A DNA stretch of 64,000 nucleotides from Ipomoea triloba (Eukaryota; Streptophyta; Magnoliopsida; Solanales; Convolvulaceae). The stretch is from positions 6,808,145 to 6,872,144 of the forward strand of contig NC_044925.1 of assembly GCF_003576645.1 (NCBI RefSeq), written 5' to 3'. Of the stretch, positions 10,956 through 21,584 are shown piece after piece; position 1 is the stretch's first letter, and every line of letters starts with the position of its first letter. The position numbers were made by a program, and so were the translations under genes. The notes beneath the pieces were generated by a model. It was not told the DNA's origin, made no database searches, and worked only from the letters and a program-made list of their open reading frames with translations.

Positions 10956-10985
10956 TACCTTCTGCTAGTCAATCACCGAGTCTAA
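10168..10985. other. No gene seen; remnant repeat and (TTA)n microsatellite
   Basis: No convincing reading frame. Phrases at about 10630-10740 (GCATAGTTACGGGACTAAAT, AGGACCAAATATATAA) resemble the foldback family found at 38895 and elsewhere. A (TTA)n microsatellite lies at 10921-10955. Confidence 0.5.
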
Positions 10986-11526
10986 GACCATCTCCAACCC
11001 AACACCAAAACAGAAAAAAAAATGGTGTGAAAGCCTTCAATCAACACGGTAAAACACCAAACTTTTGGTGCAATGTGAACAGTGCAGCACCATATTTGGT
11101 GCTGCACTGCTCATCTGCACCATTTTTGGTGTAGACATTTACTTCTCATTTTGCCCATCTTTTGTTCTTTATCCTTTTTTATAATTACTTTTGTATCCTT
11201 TTTGTTTTTTTTATATATTTCCACATTTTGTTTAAATATTTAAACAAAAGTTGTATATTATTAAAAACAAATTATATCATTTGAAAGATCTCATTACCAC
11301 GATTAAAACAAGACTAATATTGAATATAATTTAATTGAAAAAAATTACATAAAACATAATTAAATTTTAATTAATTAAATACAACTATATGTTAAACAAT
11401 AAAAGTATAAATATAAATTTTTTATAAGAATATAAATTATTTTAGTGTACGAATAAAATTTGGTGTAGAATTTGGTGTAAATGGGTTGGAGATGAAAAAA
11501 ATTTAGTGTTTTGGTTGGACATGGTC
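10986..11526. mobile_element. PIF/Harbinger-type MITE (Tourist-like)
   Basis: Ends GACCATCTCCAACC at the left and its imperfect complement (GGTTGGACATGGTC) at the right, flanked by TAA on both sides (10983-10985 and 11527-11529), the 3-bp duplication typical of PIF/Harbinger. Inner phrases such as AACACCAAA and TTTGGTGT are also inverted between the arms. 541 bp, no transposase. Confidence 0.75.
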
Positions 11527-11529
11527 TAA

Positions 11530-12708
11530 CGAACGGAAAAGAGGATTCAAGAGCTTTAATCAGCTACGCCGTGCAATTTTTTGGGACAAAGCTCGGAGAA
11601 ACAATTGGCCTGAACAGTATAAAAAGAAGAAAATAATGTAGAAGAGATCATCAATTTTTCCCCAGATCAATTCCGGCGGCGAGAGGCGATCACTGGCAAC
11701 TTGAATTCCGGCGATGACGGAATTTACTTTCTTCATCGATCAATTCTAGCGGCGTGGTAGATTCATCCGACGGCAATTTCTCCCTGGGCAGCGAAATCGA
11801 CTTTCTAGTGGCGTTATTTGTTGTCGGCAGCTTCTTCGTTAAAACAGATTAATCCCAAGCAGTAGCTATTTCTAGCAGCTTAACAGTGTTTCGTACTTCA
11901 TATTAGGTTAGGAAAATTAAATTTGATAGCAAATTCTCTCAATTTGAGTTCTCCTTTTTGTAGCAGCAAATTAATTAGCCAATATTTCACATTGTTGTTA
12001 ATTTTGCTTTGGAAATCAGTCTGAGATACGTACGTAGCTTTGTGATTAATTGCTGCAACTTTCATGATGCCCTGTTAGTTTAATTTGCCAGGAACATAGA
12101 CTATTTACTATGAATATTTTGTATTAAGTGGCTTAATGTTGCCAACAAATTAAGTTTTATCCTAAGTTTTGCATCGTGATTAATTGTGTTGAATATGGCC
12201 AATTCTAATATTAATTAGTCGTTTTTAGGGAATAATTGAGTAGACACCATACCTATTATAATTTCATGCTCGGTAGGATAAAAAGATAGACAATTTGATT
12301 GTCTTATCTAATTGTTTATTTGGTTCACAACCCGTGTTTTCTATAAGTTCTTCTTTGTTTAATGGATTTTAACTGTTCGAATAAGTATCTTAAGTACATG
12401 AAAAGTTAGAATACGTGACTTACCCTGGATGCCATACGAAGTAGTCATATAATAGTAAGAACGAACCCTTAATTGGTTGGCAAAGTTAGACTAAAATGCA
12501 GAATTAGTAGTGGTATTGATTCATGTTCCTAGGCTTCTTCATATTTGATTGTTATTTAATTATCTGGTCTATGGTAGTTTATTTCTTAGCTTCCTGAGTT
12601 CTGATTCAACTATTTTACATTTGAGTTGTTCCTTCGCTTTGATATTTGCAAACTATCACTACAACTTATTCATGCACTTGCGAGGACATTATATAAAATT
12701 GTCCATCA
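11530..12708 (+). repeat. Athila/Tat-like gypsy LTR (plus strand), left edge uncertain
   Basis: The end CACTTGCGAGGACATTATATAA...GTCCATCA at 12708 matches the LTR end at 45702 and 49496. The middle (about 12320-12420: AATGGATTTTAACTGTTCGAATAAG) matches 45330-45400. The left edge is not resolved; the region right of the MITE may already belong to it. Downstream the sequence does not continue into a primer-binding site but into a truncated copia LTR, so this is a fragment. Confidence 0.6.
11615..11626 (+). promoter_or_regulatory. Probable TATA box of the LTR promoter
   Basis: AGTATAAAAAGA stands upstream of a GC-richer stretch with 5' leader character (repeated GGCGGCGA/GATCAATTCCGG phrases, 11660-11800). 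Position and sequence suit an LTR promoter, but no transcript start can be read from DNA. Confidence 0.4.
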
Positions 12709-13076
12709 AACGATTAGTGTAGGTTTGGTGATCAAAGCATTATATCGTGGAAATTCATTGTATCTTGTAACCAATGAGTGGTGGATATAGTGGATTCCTC
12801 CTGGAGATAGGAGAAAGTGGAGTAGAAGGATTACGTACACCTCCGAACCACTATAAATTTCTTGTGTCCTTTATTGCTTTTATTTATTTATGCATGCATG
12901 ATCCACACGTGAAGCACACACTACACATTATTATTCCGCTACGTACAAGGCACTAACAAACTGCTAAGTGTCTTGGCTTTTAATTTGGCTTAGCAATTCG
13001 AATTGGAGAAAAGTCTATTCACCTCCACCCCCTCTAAACTTTTCCTTATCTCTTTTGAGACCAACAGTCCGGAAGG
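12709..13076 (+). repeat. 3' end of a Ty1/copia LTR (5' truncated)
   Basis: Contains CCGAACCACTATAAATTTC (about 12844-12862) and ends with CTCTTTTGAGACCAACA at 13076. This is the same ending style as the complete copia LTR at 20112-21470, whose last bases are GGGACCAACA. No primer-binding site follows, so it is a broken copy. Confidence 0.6.
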
Positions 13077-13470
13077 ATTTAGTAGACAAAGTGTTTAATA
13101 AAATGCCTCAACCGAATGAGGAGATGGGAGTCCAAGTGTAATGCCACTTGGTGTTTGTGCCTTGAAATACCTTAAGTCTAGACATGATTGCATTGGATTG
13201 AATCCACCTTAACCTAAAGCATGCATCATTCTAGTGATTAAATCCAACTCCTCACTTTCATTGCATTGTTACTTGATTTCATTTGCTTTCTTGTTTCTTT
13301 AAATTTTCTCTCTTTCAAATGTTTTCCCTTGCTTCCTTGCACCTAGCTATCTCTTGTTGAGTTCTACATTAGAAAGCATTGCATTCGATTGACTCCAATT
13401 TGTCATCCTTAGAGAACGACACTTGGGGATTCCATCTCTATTTACACTTATCTACCACCACTAAACTACA
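13077..13470 (+). repeat. Gypsy-related non-coding fragment, diverged copy of 15038-15425
   Basis: Shares ordered phrases with 15038-15425: TTAGTAGACAAAGTGTTTAATAAAATGC, AACCGAATGAGGA, CCAAGTGTAATGCCACTTGG, and near the end GAGAACGACACTTGGGGATTCCATCTC. Both are in the same orientation. The family is not identified beyond association with Athila-like remnants. Confidence 0.5.
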
Positions 13471-13479
13471 ATTCATCAA

Positions 13480-14003
13480 TGATGTTCTGTAGGCCTATAG
13501 AACGTGTTACAAGACTCCAATAAGAATGTCCTCTTATAGGTTGGTGTTTGGGAAAATGTGTTATTTACCTGTGGAGCTTAAGCATCGTGCTTATTGGGCA
13601 ATTATGCAATTCAATATGAATGTCAAGCTTGTTGGGGAAACTAGGGGATACCAACTTTAAGAGTTGGGGGAATTTCATTTGAGAGGCTTATGAGAATGCT
13701 CGGATATACAAGGAGAAAACAAAGTTTCTTCATGATAAACACCTCCTTTGCAATCACTTAGAAGTGGGTCAAAAGGTTCTTTTGTTTGACTCCAGATTGA
13801 AGTTCATGCTAGGCAAGTTAAAATCAAGGTGGATAAAACCTTATGAGGTTGTTAATGTTTTCTCCAATGGGGTGTTTGAGATTCAAAATTTGAAAACTAA
13901 CCAAGTTCTCAAGGTGAATGGACATAGGTTGAAACCTTTCTTTAAGAATTTTACACCATCAACTATAGAAGAGATTTGCTTAGTTAATCCCATTTATGCA
14001 TGA
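13480..14003 (+). pseudogene. Athila-like gypsy integrase, C-terminal part (broken)
   Basis: Integrase remnant of an Athila/Tat-type polyprotein. The segment around YRLVFGKMCYLPVELKHRAY and YWAIMQFNMNVKLVGETRGY is followed by a stop and a frame change. Then comes an open 80-codon stretch 13764-14003 with GQKVLLFDSRLKFMLGKLKS and VNGHRLKPFFKNF, the usual C-terminal integrase module of this lineage. The conserved non-coding signature CGCTTGTTGGGAGGCAACCC follows at about 14042-14061, as is usual for Athila elements. Catalytic residues are missing. Confidence 0.85.
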
Positions 14004-14061
14004 GTGAAGAGGGTTGTGTCTACCCAAAGACGTTAAAGAAAGGCGCTTGTTGGGAGGCAAC

Positions 14062-14339
14062 CCAAATTAGTTGTTTTGTTTTTAATTTTTATGGTTTCTG
14101 TATGATCATTGTAAAAAATAGTGATAAGATTCACAGGTAAAAATGTTGTTTGATAGGTGCCAAAAGTACCTATGTCTAGGGTCTATTGAGGGGTTGTTTA
14201 ACATCGACTAATGTCTTTGTGTGAAACGATTTGTGGTATTTATGCTTTGATGTGCTAACACTTGTGAGAATGCTATCTTTAGAATGTTTTTTGAAAGGAA
14301 TCTAATAGGTTCGGGATCACGAAGAGGTCACGAGACGAG
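14062..14339. other. No gene seen
   Basis: Non-coding sequence downstream of the Athila integrase. It would be the spacer before an envelope-position ORF in an intact element, but no such frame is present. Confidence 0.4.
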
Positions 14340-14624
14340 GCAAAGGATCAATTGGAAGATGGACCGACCGTGGCACACTAAAGCCCGCGGGCCTTGGCGA
14401 GAGCCCGTCAAATTTTAAAAATTTTAAATTTAAATAAAAATTAATATAAAAAAATAATAAGTATATAATAAAATAATTTAGATAGTTTAAACATATATTA
14501 ATGAATCTGTAATTTTTTAAACACAATAATAACACATAAATAATCAAATACGGAGTACATAATGTATTAATCCATAAGTAAATAACAAATCATTTATACA
14601 ATATACTAAATGTTTTTGAACTTC

Positions 14625-14684
<60 letters not shown>

Positions 14685-14905
14685 TGTAGCATTTTTATTT
14701 TAATAAATTTTTAAATTATACAATTGGCGAGCCCCCACCAGCCCGCCAAGCCCACCCCGCCAAAACCCGCGAGTTAGGTGGGGGCGGGCTAAAAGGTCCG
14801 CCAAAATACTGGCCCAAAATATCAAAACCCTTCCCGCCCTTTTCGCGGGGCGGGATGGGCTAACTCGGCGAGTTAAACCCGTTTTGACGGCTCTAGTTGT
14901 GAGTA
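14340..14905. mobile_element. Probable hAT-type non-autonomous element with (TA)n core
   Basis: GC-rich phrases at each end flank an AT-rich centre: GCCCGCGGGCCTTGGCGAGAG at the left; AACTCGGCGAGTTAAACCCG and TTTTGACGGCTCTAG at the right. The right end complement, CTAGAGCCGTCAAAACGGG, resembles ends of plant hAT MITEs known to me. The left terminus and a target duplication are not clear. A (TA)n microsatellite occupies 14627-14681. A similar element remnant lies near 52225-52700. Confidence 0.4.
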
Positions 14906-15037
14906 TGATCATGCTTGATCCTGATGAATTGAGGGCCCCGATTGCACCAAGAGTTAGAGGTCACACACTTGGCGAGATATCGCAAGTGTGTGAGAGCCTA
15001 GATGCTCACAACTCCCGCCCTCTATTTGGGAGGATGA

Positions 15038-15425
15038 GGTCCAGAGGAAACTTGTAGACAAGATGTTTGATGAAATTCCCCAACCGAATAAGGATTGGGA
15101 ATCCGAGTGTGACGCCACTCGGTATGGTGCGTATAGTATCCTTAGGTAGACCAATTGTCATTTTTGACTTCTACCATAGCCCGTAGAGTGCAAGAGTCGA
15201 GGGACCCTAATCCAATCCGTTTACCTTACGCGTGTTTTAGTTGAATTGAATCTCTTCCCGGACCAATGCCTTGTGAATTCTTTACTCTCAAATTGTCTTA
15301 GTAGTTAAAGGTAGCTTGTGTAAACTCTCCAATTTTCCATCCTTCGAGAACAAGACACTCAGGAATTTCATCTCCGTTTTATAACCTTCCACACCACCGC
15401 AAAAACTAAAATTTCATTGTTTTGC
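15038..15425 (+). repeat. Gypsy-related non-coding fragment, diverged copy of 13077-13470
   Basis: See the shared phrases with 13077-13470: AACTTGTAGACAAGATGTTTGATG, CCAACCGAATAAGGA, CGAGTGTGACGCCACTCGG, and GAGAACAAGACACTCAGGAA. No frame runs through either copy. Confidence 0.5.
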
Positions 15426-15429
15426 TAAG

Positions 15430-16855
15430 GATTCAGATTTTAGATCGCACTTGTGTAATAATCAGTTCTTTAAGCACCAAGAAAGTGGATTCTTAAGAAT
15501 CCAAGCAGCATAATTATATATGGTTTATGAATACAATAATAGCCAAATTCACTAACAAACAAATTAAATAAACACAAAGATCACAATAATGAAAACAAAT
15601 GAGACTGGATTAGGGGTAACCACCTTCTAAGTGCTAGAGAAAATTTGACAATAAGGGAGAAATGCTCATCTTGAAGATTCATTCTCAATACGCTAAATAA
15701 TTCAGGACCTTTCAGCCTAGAATTAGAGTAAGGATTAACATGTCCACATTTTCCCTCCTTTCAAAGGTGAAAATGGGGTCGTAAAGAGGGATGGCTTGAG
15801 TCCCTCACCCAACTCTCATTGGTGCGATTTACTCTCCAAAAATAAGTCAGCCCTTGTTGCACATCAAGGATCAACAAGATCACAAACACACTTCTTCACA
15901 ACAATGAACCCTAGAAATGAGTTTTCCACCTTTATGAAGTATTCACATATATAAACACTTGGATGGGGATAAATCCCATATCCAAACCCCTAAACCTACA
16001 ACTCACAATTGTAAAGCATTAACACACAAATTGAGCACATACTCAATGGCAAATATAACATAAATCAAATAAGATAAGTTAAAGAAAACTTCTCTATTGT
16101 AGATTCCATGTTGAAGTGGTGAGACTCCACCCAAATCCATGATTTTAGAATAAAATAGAACAACTTCAAGAAAATAGAACAAAACCTAAACCAAACATAT
16201 CTAGAAATTTTAGAGAGAATTCTTGCATACTGTTGTTGCCTGCTCTCTAATATGGAAAAAGAGCAATTTATATCGTTGTTTTAGGGTTCCGCGCACTAGT
16301 CTAAGAATGTATTCACCTATCTCTTTTCTATCCCTCAATTTCCCTTTTCATGTTGGGAAGGGGATTAAAATAAACCTCACAAGGCTATTCTTTTGCTTTA
16401 TGCCACCTTTGTTCACCTTTTTCGACCCATCAACCATTTAAAACACAAACTAAAAGACTTGTACATGCTCGAGTCAGACAAAGTAAATGTCATTTTGGTT
16501 CAAAGAGAGCTAGCTAAAGGTTGTACATGAAAGAATCAAGGCTAGACTCAACTTGGTTACACCTAAATGGTAAATAATGGGTGAAGTAAAGGTGTAACTA
16601 ATTGTTTTAATTATTCCAGAATCTCATGTGTGAGGGTGTGAATAAAGTGCGGTTCTAAGCTCTCAAATTGGTTAAGTGCCAACTTCCTAAAAGTTTTTAA
16701 GGGAAAAGGGAAGTTCTATATAAACTCAATCACATGGATAGATAAAAGATAAAATAAAATTCTAGAGATGCTAAGATTGGACACAAGTATATATAGAAAT
16801 TGTCAAAGTAAAATATTTAAATAAAAATTTGTTGAGCACAAATTTGACAGGAACA
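15430..16855 (-). repeat. 3' LTR of an Athila-like element (minus strand), left edge approximate
   Basis: The minus-strand start TGTTCCTGTC at 16855 follows a polypurine tract. The body is non-coding. The left end is not fixed, because no second copy of this LTR exists in the window: the upstream part of the element is cut by a copia element at 20112. Confidence 0.5.
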
Positions 16856-16860
16856 AATAG

Positions 16861-16882
16861 ACCATCCCCCACACTTAAAATG
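16861..16882 (-). other. Polypurine tract of the Athila-like element
   Basis: Minus-strand TTTTAAGTGTGGGGGATGG, the AAGTGTGGGGG tract typical of Athila elements. It sets the orientation and marks the 3' end of the internal region holding the ORF at 17402-19029. Confidence 0.7.
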
Positions 16883-17401
16883 TTGCATCGTCCTTGATGC
16901 AAAGAAAATTACAAATAGCTAGGGGACAAGGGTAAAATAGTTCAGCAAAATAAAACTGACAAGAAGTAATAAAGTTAAAAAGAAAAAGAAGAGAAAAATG
17001 AACTCTCCTAACGAATCTCGCTCAACATCATTAGTGAGAGCGGTATAGCAATTTTAGAAATGTACCATCAAACAAAAAACATCTAGCTGAGCACACTGCA
17101 AGCTTAGAATATATGTATTCAATGCAGCAAAAGCACAAGGAAAATATATGCGAATGAGAGAGACACTAAACGGGAGTAAGCAAATAGAAATAGTAAAATT
17201 CTACCAAAAGATAAAATATAAAAGATTAGAAAAGCAAGCAAAGCAAGAAAAATCAATAGTATGGAAAGCGGTGAAAATAAGAGTTGTCCAGAAATATCCC
17301 CAAATGTCTAAGGTGCAGTCAAACATCATAATTTGTTGGATCAGAAACTGCGAGAGCCAGGATCACCGTACTAATACGGTCCCCTACGAGGGTAGAAATG
17401 C

Positions 17402-19029
17402 TCACGTTCTCGAGCTGGTATGTTGCTCAGGTGGGAAGAAACTGCGGCCATCCACTACTAATGTTTGTATATTTGCAAGTCCTTCAATCAACTGACTTAT
17501 CGCAGCACGTAGTTCCTGTTGTTCTGCCTGCATAGTATCCAGTCGTTTCTTAAAATGAGAAAGCTCTTCCTCAATTGGATTAGCACCAGAATCCACCTCC
17601 TCATCAGTGTTTGCATACTTAATTCTTGACATCCTTGGGCGTTTACCATTTTTCCATGGCAATGATCTCTTCAAAGTATTCCCAACTGCAATAGCAGTAA
17701 GCATTCTGAATGAACCAGCAATGAGACTCTCCAATGGTATTTGATACCCGTAGTTTCGAACTATTTTTGTGATGAATGGCCCAACAAAAATTGAAGGGAC
17801 CTTCATATGGAACTGACTACGGAAGAGATGTGCCACCACAACTCCCATGTGAATTGGGACTTGTTTGATGATCCCATATAGGCAAAGATAATCCATTGTA
17901 GACACCTTACTTCCTGACTTCCTACCACAAATGGAGCGTGAAAGAACATATTGGATCACTTTATACTCCTCCTTTGTGAAGGTAACAGTGCTATTGTGAG
18001 CAGCTTGAGAGGGTTTCAGAGATCCTTGAGCAATTGCTATTTCATCCTTGAACTCTTTCTCATTTCTAAGGAAAGTGAGCCTCTCAACTTTGGCTTCTTG
18101 ATCTTGTGGGTAACCCTGGAATTCATCAAAGTTCAAGAGTCTACTGAGCTCATCCATTGTGAAATTCATGTTCTGGTGCCCTAGTCTGAAGGATATGGCT
18201 TGTGCACTTGGGTCATTGTAAAGTTCGTGCACCTTCAATGTGGCCATCACCTCATGTACCAAATCAATGTGGATATCTTCTTTGAAATCAAATAACAGAT
18301 GCCTCCATTCTGGGCTTACAATTAAGTTATCCACTGCCTTATCCAACCCAAAAGGCTTAAGGGCCTCCAAGTCAATCAGCAACAGAGGTAAGATGGGTTT
18401 CTTTTGGAACTGAAGGTATCTCTTAGCAAAATTATTCTCAGTAGAATTCAGTTCGCCCGACCCAAACTTGGGTGGGATTGCAGGTGAACTACTTTGAGCC
18501 TTTTGCTTAGCGCTTCTTGTCTGTACAGTAAATAATACCAGTACAAGCTAATTATAAGACATTGAGTAATAGGACCCATATCGAATATGATAGCATTCAA
18601 TCCACAACATAGATAACCTTAACATGATCTCAACAATACATATACTTCAAGGCACTAGATTTTTCCAAAATTACGCATCAAACTAAACAAAGCACAATAG
18701 CCTCAATTGGAAAAAATGCAAACATTCAATGAACTATTCTCTTATGAAAAGATCACTCAACAATAAAAATCTCTCATCAATAAAGATCATTCAATGCACC
18801 AATCCAAAATCACTCATCCTGTATCGATACCACAATAGAAGTAACAATTCAAAATAAATTTTAGCACTAATTATGCAAGAAAACAAACGAACACCATAAA
18901 CATGAAAAACTAAAAATGAACGTAGCACAAAGAATACTCTAACATCATAAAATGTAAAAATTTAAACAAAAAGGTAAAAATTGAAAAAATTAAGTAAACC
19001 AAGTTAATAAGATATACCTTAGGAGCCAT
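17402..19029 (-). CDS. Envelope-position ORF of an Athila-like retrotransposon, intact, with one intron
   Basis: The model joins a tiny first exon (19029-19018, coding MAPK) to a long exon (18520-17402). The intron is 497 bp, with donor AAG|GTATAT and acceptor TTTACTGTACAG|ACA. The frame is preserved and gives 376 codons without a stop. The first residues after the junction are TRSAKQKAQ, a basic start seen in extra ORFs of Athila elements. The middle (YNDPSAQAISFRLGHQNMNF and TMDELSRLLNF) resembles the plant retrotransposon family known as ATHILA ORF-1 or putative plant transposon protein, by memory only. The C-terminus has a probable coiled coil (EEELSHFKKRLDTMQAEQQE). No signal peptide or clear membrane helix is visible, so an envelope role is positional only. 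Without the intron, the frame lacks an ATG near its start. Confidence 0.7.
18521..19017 (-). other. Proposed intron of the Athila-like ORF
   Basis: AT-rich 497-bp stretch bounded by GTATATCTTATT on the donor side and a TTATTTACTGTACAG acceptor. It lacks long open frames, and its high AT content is typical for plant introns. It is supported only by sequence logic: an ATG in good context (CTCCAATGGC) upstream, canonical borders, and exact frame continuation. Confidence 0.55.
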
Positions 19030-19700
19030 TGGAGATGAAAGTTGATGCAAAAACAAATCCCAAATAAGAACCCTAGGGGGGAATTCGAACTAGAGCACAA
19101 AATCAAAAAATAAAATAGGGCAAAACTAAGAGAGAAGATGGGTGAGTGAAATGGTGAGATATTTAGTGAAGAAGATGAAGAAGCAGGGGAAGTAGCGTGC
19201 GGCTATAAGGAATGGAGGAGATTAGGGCGAGGGCAAGAGAAACAGCGGCTAGGGTTGAGAAACATAAATGAGAAAAAGGAAATAAAAAGAATAAGGGGAA
19301 GGGAAGGGAAATGCACGGGCGTGCCGACATTCGTGCGGAAAATAGGAAACGAAAAAGTAAAGGAAGGAAAAAGAAGAAATATAAGAAAAAAGAAAAAGAA
19401 AAAGAAAAAAAGGAAAAATGACTTTTATGATCCAACTGAGACTTATCTGTTTCCGCGAATCTCTATAGGTAAAAACCTAAATTCAACTGAGTAGTTTCTG
19501 TACTTTTCACATCAATACTCCTAAACAACATTGTTCCTCATCAAACCTTGCTACCTAAAAGTCCAAAATGCAACACGAAAACCAAATCAAGAAAAAAAAA
19601 ATAAACACTAATAAATACCACACTAATTAAAATATGGACTCAATAAAGGAAATGCTTAAACAAAAATAACGGAAAGAAAGATAGCATAAGGTGTCTCTCA
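19030..19700. other. Spacer between integrase end and ORF; purine-rich tract
   Basis: Holds no convincing gene. A run of AG-rich sequence (19255-19420) produces overlapping K/R-rich (plus) and F/L/S-rich (minus) open frames that are compositional. On the minus strand this lies between the integrase remnant and the spliced ORF, and would contain the leader of any subgenomic message. Confidence 0.5.
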
Positions 19701-20090
19701 TGAAGCGCTTGTTTAACGTCATTAGCTGAACATTCCACTAGGTCAATCATAGATTGGACAGAAAAGGTCGTGCTAACTAGTTTCTCCTAATTGATCAGCA
19801 TATTGAAGTGCTTCAACCACTACTCATTGACTATAAATGACTTTTATGATCCAACAACGATTTTAGCGGCACCTGAAGGGTAAGATTCAATCACTTGATA
19901 AGGCCTTGTTCTATCTAGATTTTAACTTCCCAGGAAACAACTTAAGCCTTGAATTATAGAGCAGAAACTAATCTCCTGGTTCAAAATGTCTCTTCAATAT
20001 TTTCGTATCATGAAAGTACTTAGTTCTCTCCTAATAGATCCTTGCATTCTCGTATGCATCCATTCTAAACTCATTCATGTACAAGTTTCA
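19700..20090 (-). pseudogene. Athila-like integrase C-terminus (broken), minus strand
   Basis: Minus-strand translation gives FRMDAYENARIY, a stop, ERTKYFHDTKILKRHFEPGD, a stop, then FLLYNSRLKLFPGKLKSR, the same module as at 13764-14003. The conserved downstream signature AACAAGCGCTTCATGAGAGAC is present at about 19700-19720. This places the ORF at 17402-19029 directly downstream of pol in one element. The upstream part of the integrase is cut off by the copia LTR that begins at 20112. Confidence 0.8.
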
Positions 20091-20111
20091 TGATTCTCCT
20101 CTATAGATATG

Positions 20112-21470
20112 TGTTAGGAACCCTTTTATATTAAGGTTTTGATGATACCAAAAATAGGAGTTTAGACCCCAATTCACTTAGTAAATTCTAGTCTTAGCCT
20201 AGAACAAGCAAAATGATGAATTGTTGTCCAAGGGTCATGTATTCGTGTTATTCAGCTCATTATCTCTTAGCTTATAGACCTCAAATTGTCTAAGTACCTA
20301 AGGACGAGCCATGGATTCCAAAAACCTGAAAACTGAAGACTTGGAGACATGAAAATCAGAGAATAAGACCAAGAGGTATCAAAAGGACAAATCATGAAAG
20401 GGCCCACCTCATGATATTTATCAAGGCCGATGATAAAGAAGGACCGTTCGAGGAGTTATTGGACGAATGATAAACTTAATCATTTGCTACTAACCATTAA
20501 GGCACGAATCATTACATGACTCGTGAGGACAAGCCAGAAACATTCTCTGAGCGATAAACAGTCCAAAACCTTAAAAACATGAAGTGATCAACCTTGGACA
20601 AATAAAGTCCTAAAAACATATCCCAAGGTTAAAACTTTCATTAAATGCCATGTCCTATGTGCAAGATTAAAAGACAAATTATCTTTACATATTAAGGATT
20701 AAACGGCTATAAAGTACCGACACCCACATGGGCTCAATACCCAATGGTTATTACACACTAGTCAAAAGGTGATTTGAATTTTTGTTTTCACTCCAATGGG
20801 ACAAATTTTCACACCTATAAATACCCCCTTCCTATTCAGAAGGAAGAGCTGATCAATTCTAAGATTACAAGCTTTCAAGTTCGAAAAGTGTACAAGCGAT
20901 TAGTGTGAAAAAGAGAGAAAAAACTCCATAGTCATATCTAGAATTATAAAGAAATCTTGAGCTGCCTTATTGTTCATTCAAGCATACTCAAGCTAAGATT
21001 TTAGTTGGAGGAAAGAAGAAAAATAATCTTCAACCAACCCACTATACTTGGAGAAACTAAAAAGAGGAGTAAACTTTGTAAAGTTAAAAAACCTGGTGGA
21101 AGTGTGTTTTCCTGCTTGGTGATCAAGGAAGCATACTTGGAGAAGTTATTGTACTAAAAGGGAAATTAGTGCAATCCTTCACGTGTTGTGAAGAAGAGTG
21201 GAATAGGCTTCGTTAACAACCGAACCACTACAAAAACTCTCTCTCTCTCTCTCTTTATTTACGTGTTTATTATTAACTACTGCATATCATCGACCAAGCC
21301 AAAACACTTTTCTAAACATTATCAAAATTGTGCCAAGTAAAAGAAACTTGAAACAAATATTTTCCGCTGCAAAATCGTACTTTGACCAAGTTCAAAAACC
21401 ATAGTGAGTATATTCACCACCCCCCCCCCATCTCCCTCTAAACTCACTTCTCTACCTATCGGGACCAACA
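20112..21470 (+). repeat. Ty1/copia 5' LTR (element 1)
   Basis: Starts TGTTAGGAACCC and ends TATCGGGACCAACA, followed by a copia primer-binding site. It interrupts an Athila integrase, so it inserted later. A CT-rich microsatellite (21240-21255) and a C run (21420-21429) lie near the 3' end. No matching 3' LTR was found in the window; the element is broken downstream by copia element 2. Confidence 0.8.
20814..20826 (+). promoter_or_regulatory. TATA box of copia element 1
   Basis: CCTATAAATACCC in the middle of the LTR, a strong match to the plant TATA consensus in the usual place for an LTR promoter. Confidence 0.6.
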
Positions 21471-21471
21471 A

Positions 21472-21486
21472 GTGGTATTAGAGTAG
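21472..21486 (+). other. Primer-binding site, initiator tRNA-Met type
   Basis: GTGGTATTAGAGTAG, a one- or two-base variant of TGGTATCAGAGC, which pairs with the 3' end of initiator methionine tRNA in most plant copia elements. Confidence 0.75.
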
Positions 21487-21584
21487 TTTCCTTAATCGGT
21501 AAACACTCTGTGCATACTGCCTGGAGATCTTAGTTCAGAAGCATAAAATTTTCATTTTCACTTTGCATCATATCTTTCTCTAAA

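Noticed and set aside
19163..19494. K/R-rich plus-strand frame and F/L/S-rich minus-strand frame
   Set aside because: Both follow from one long purine-rich tract. No domain.
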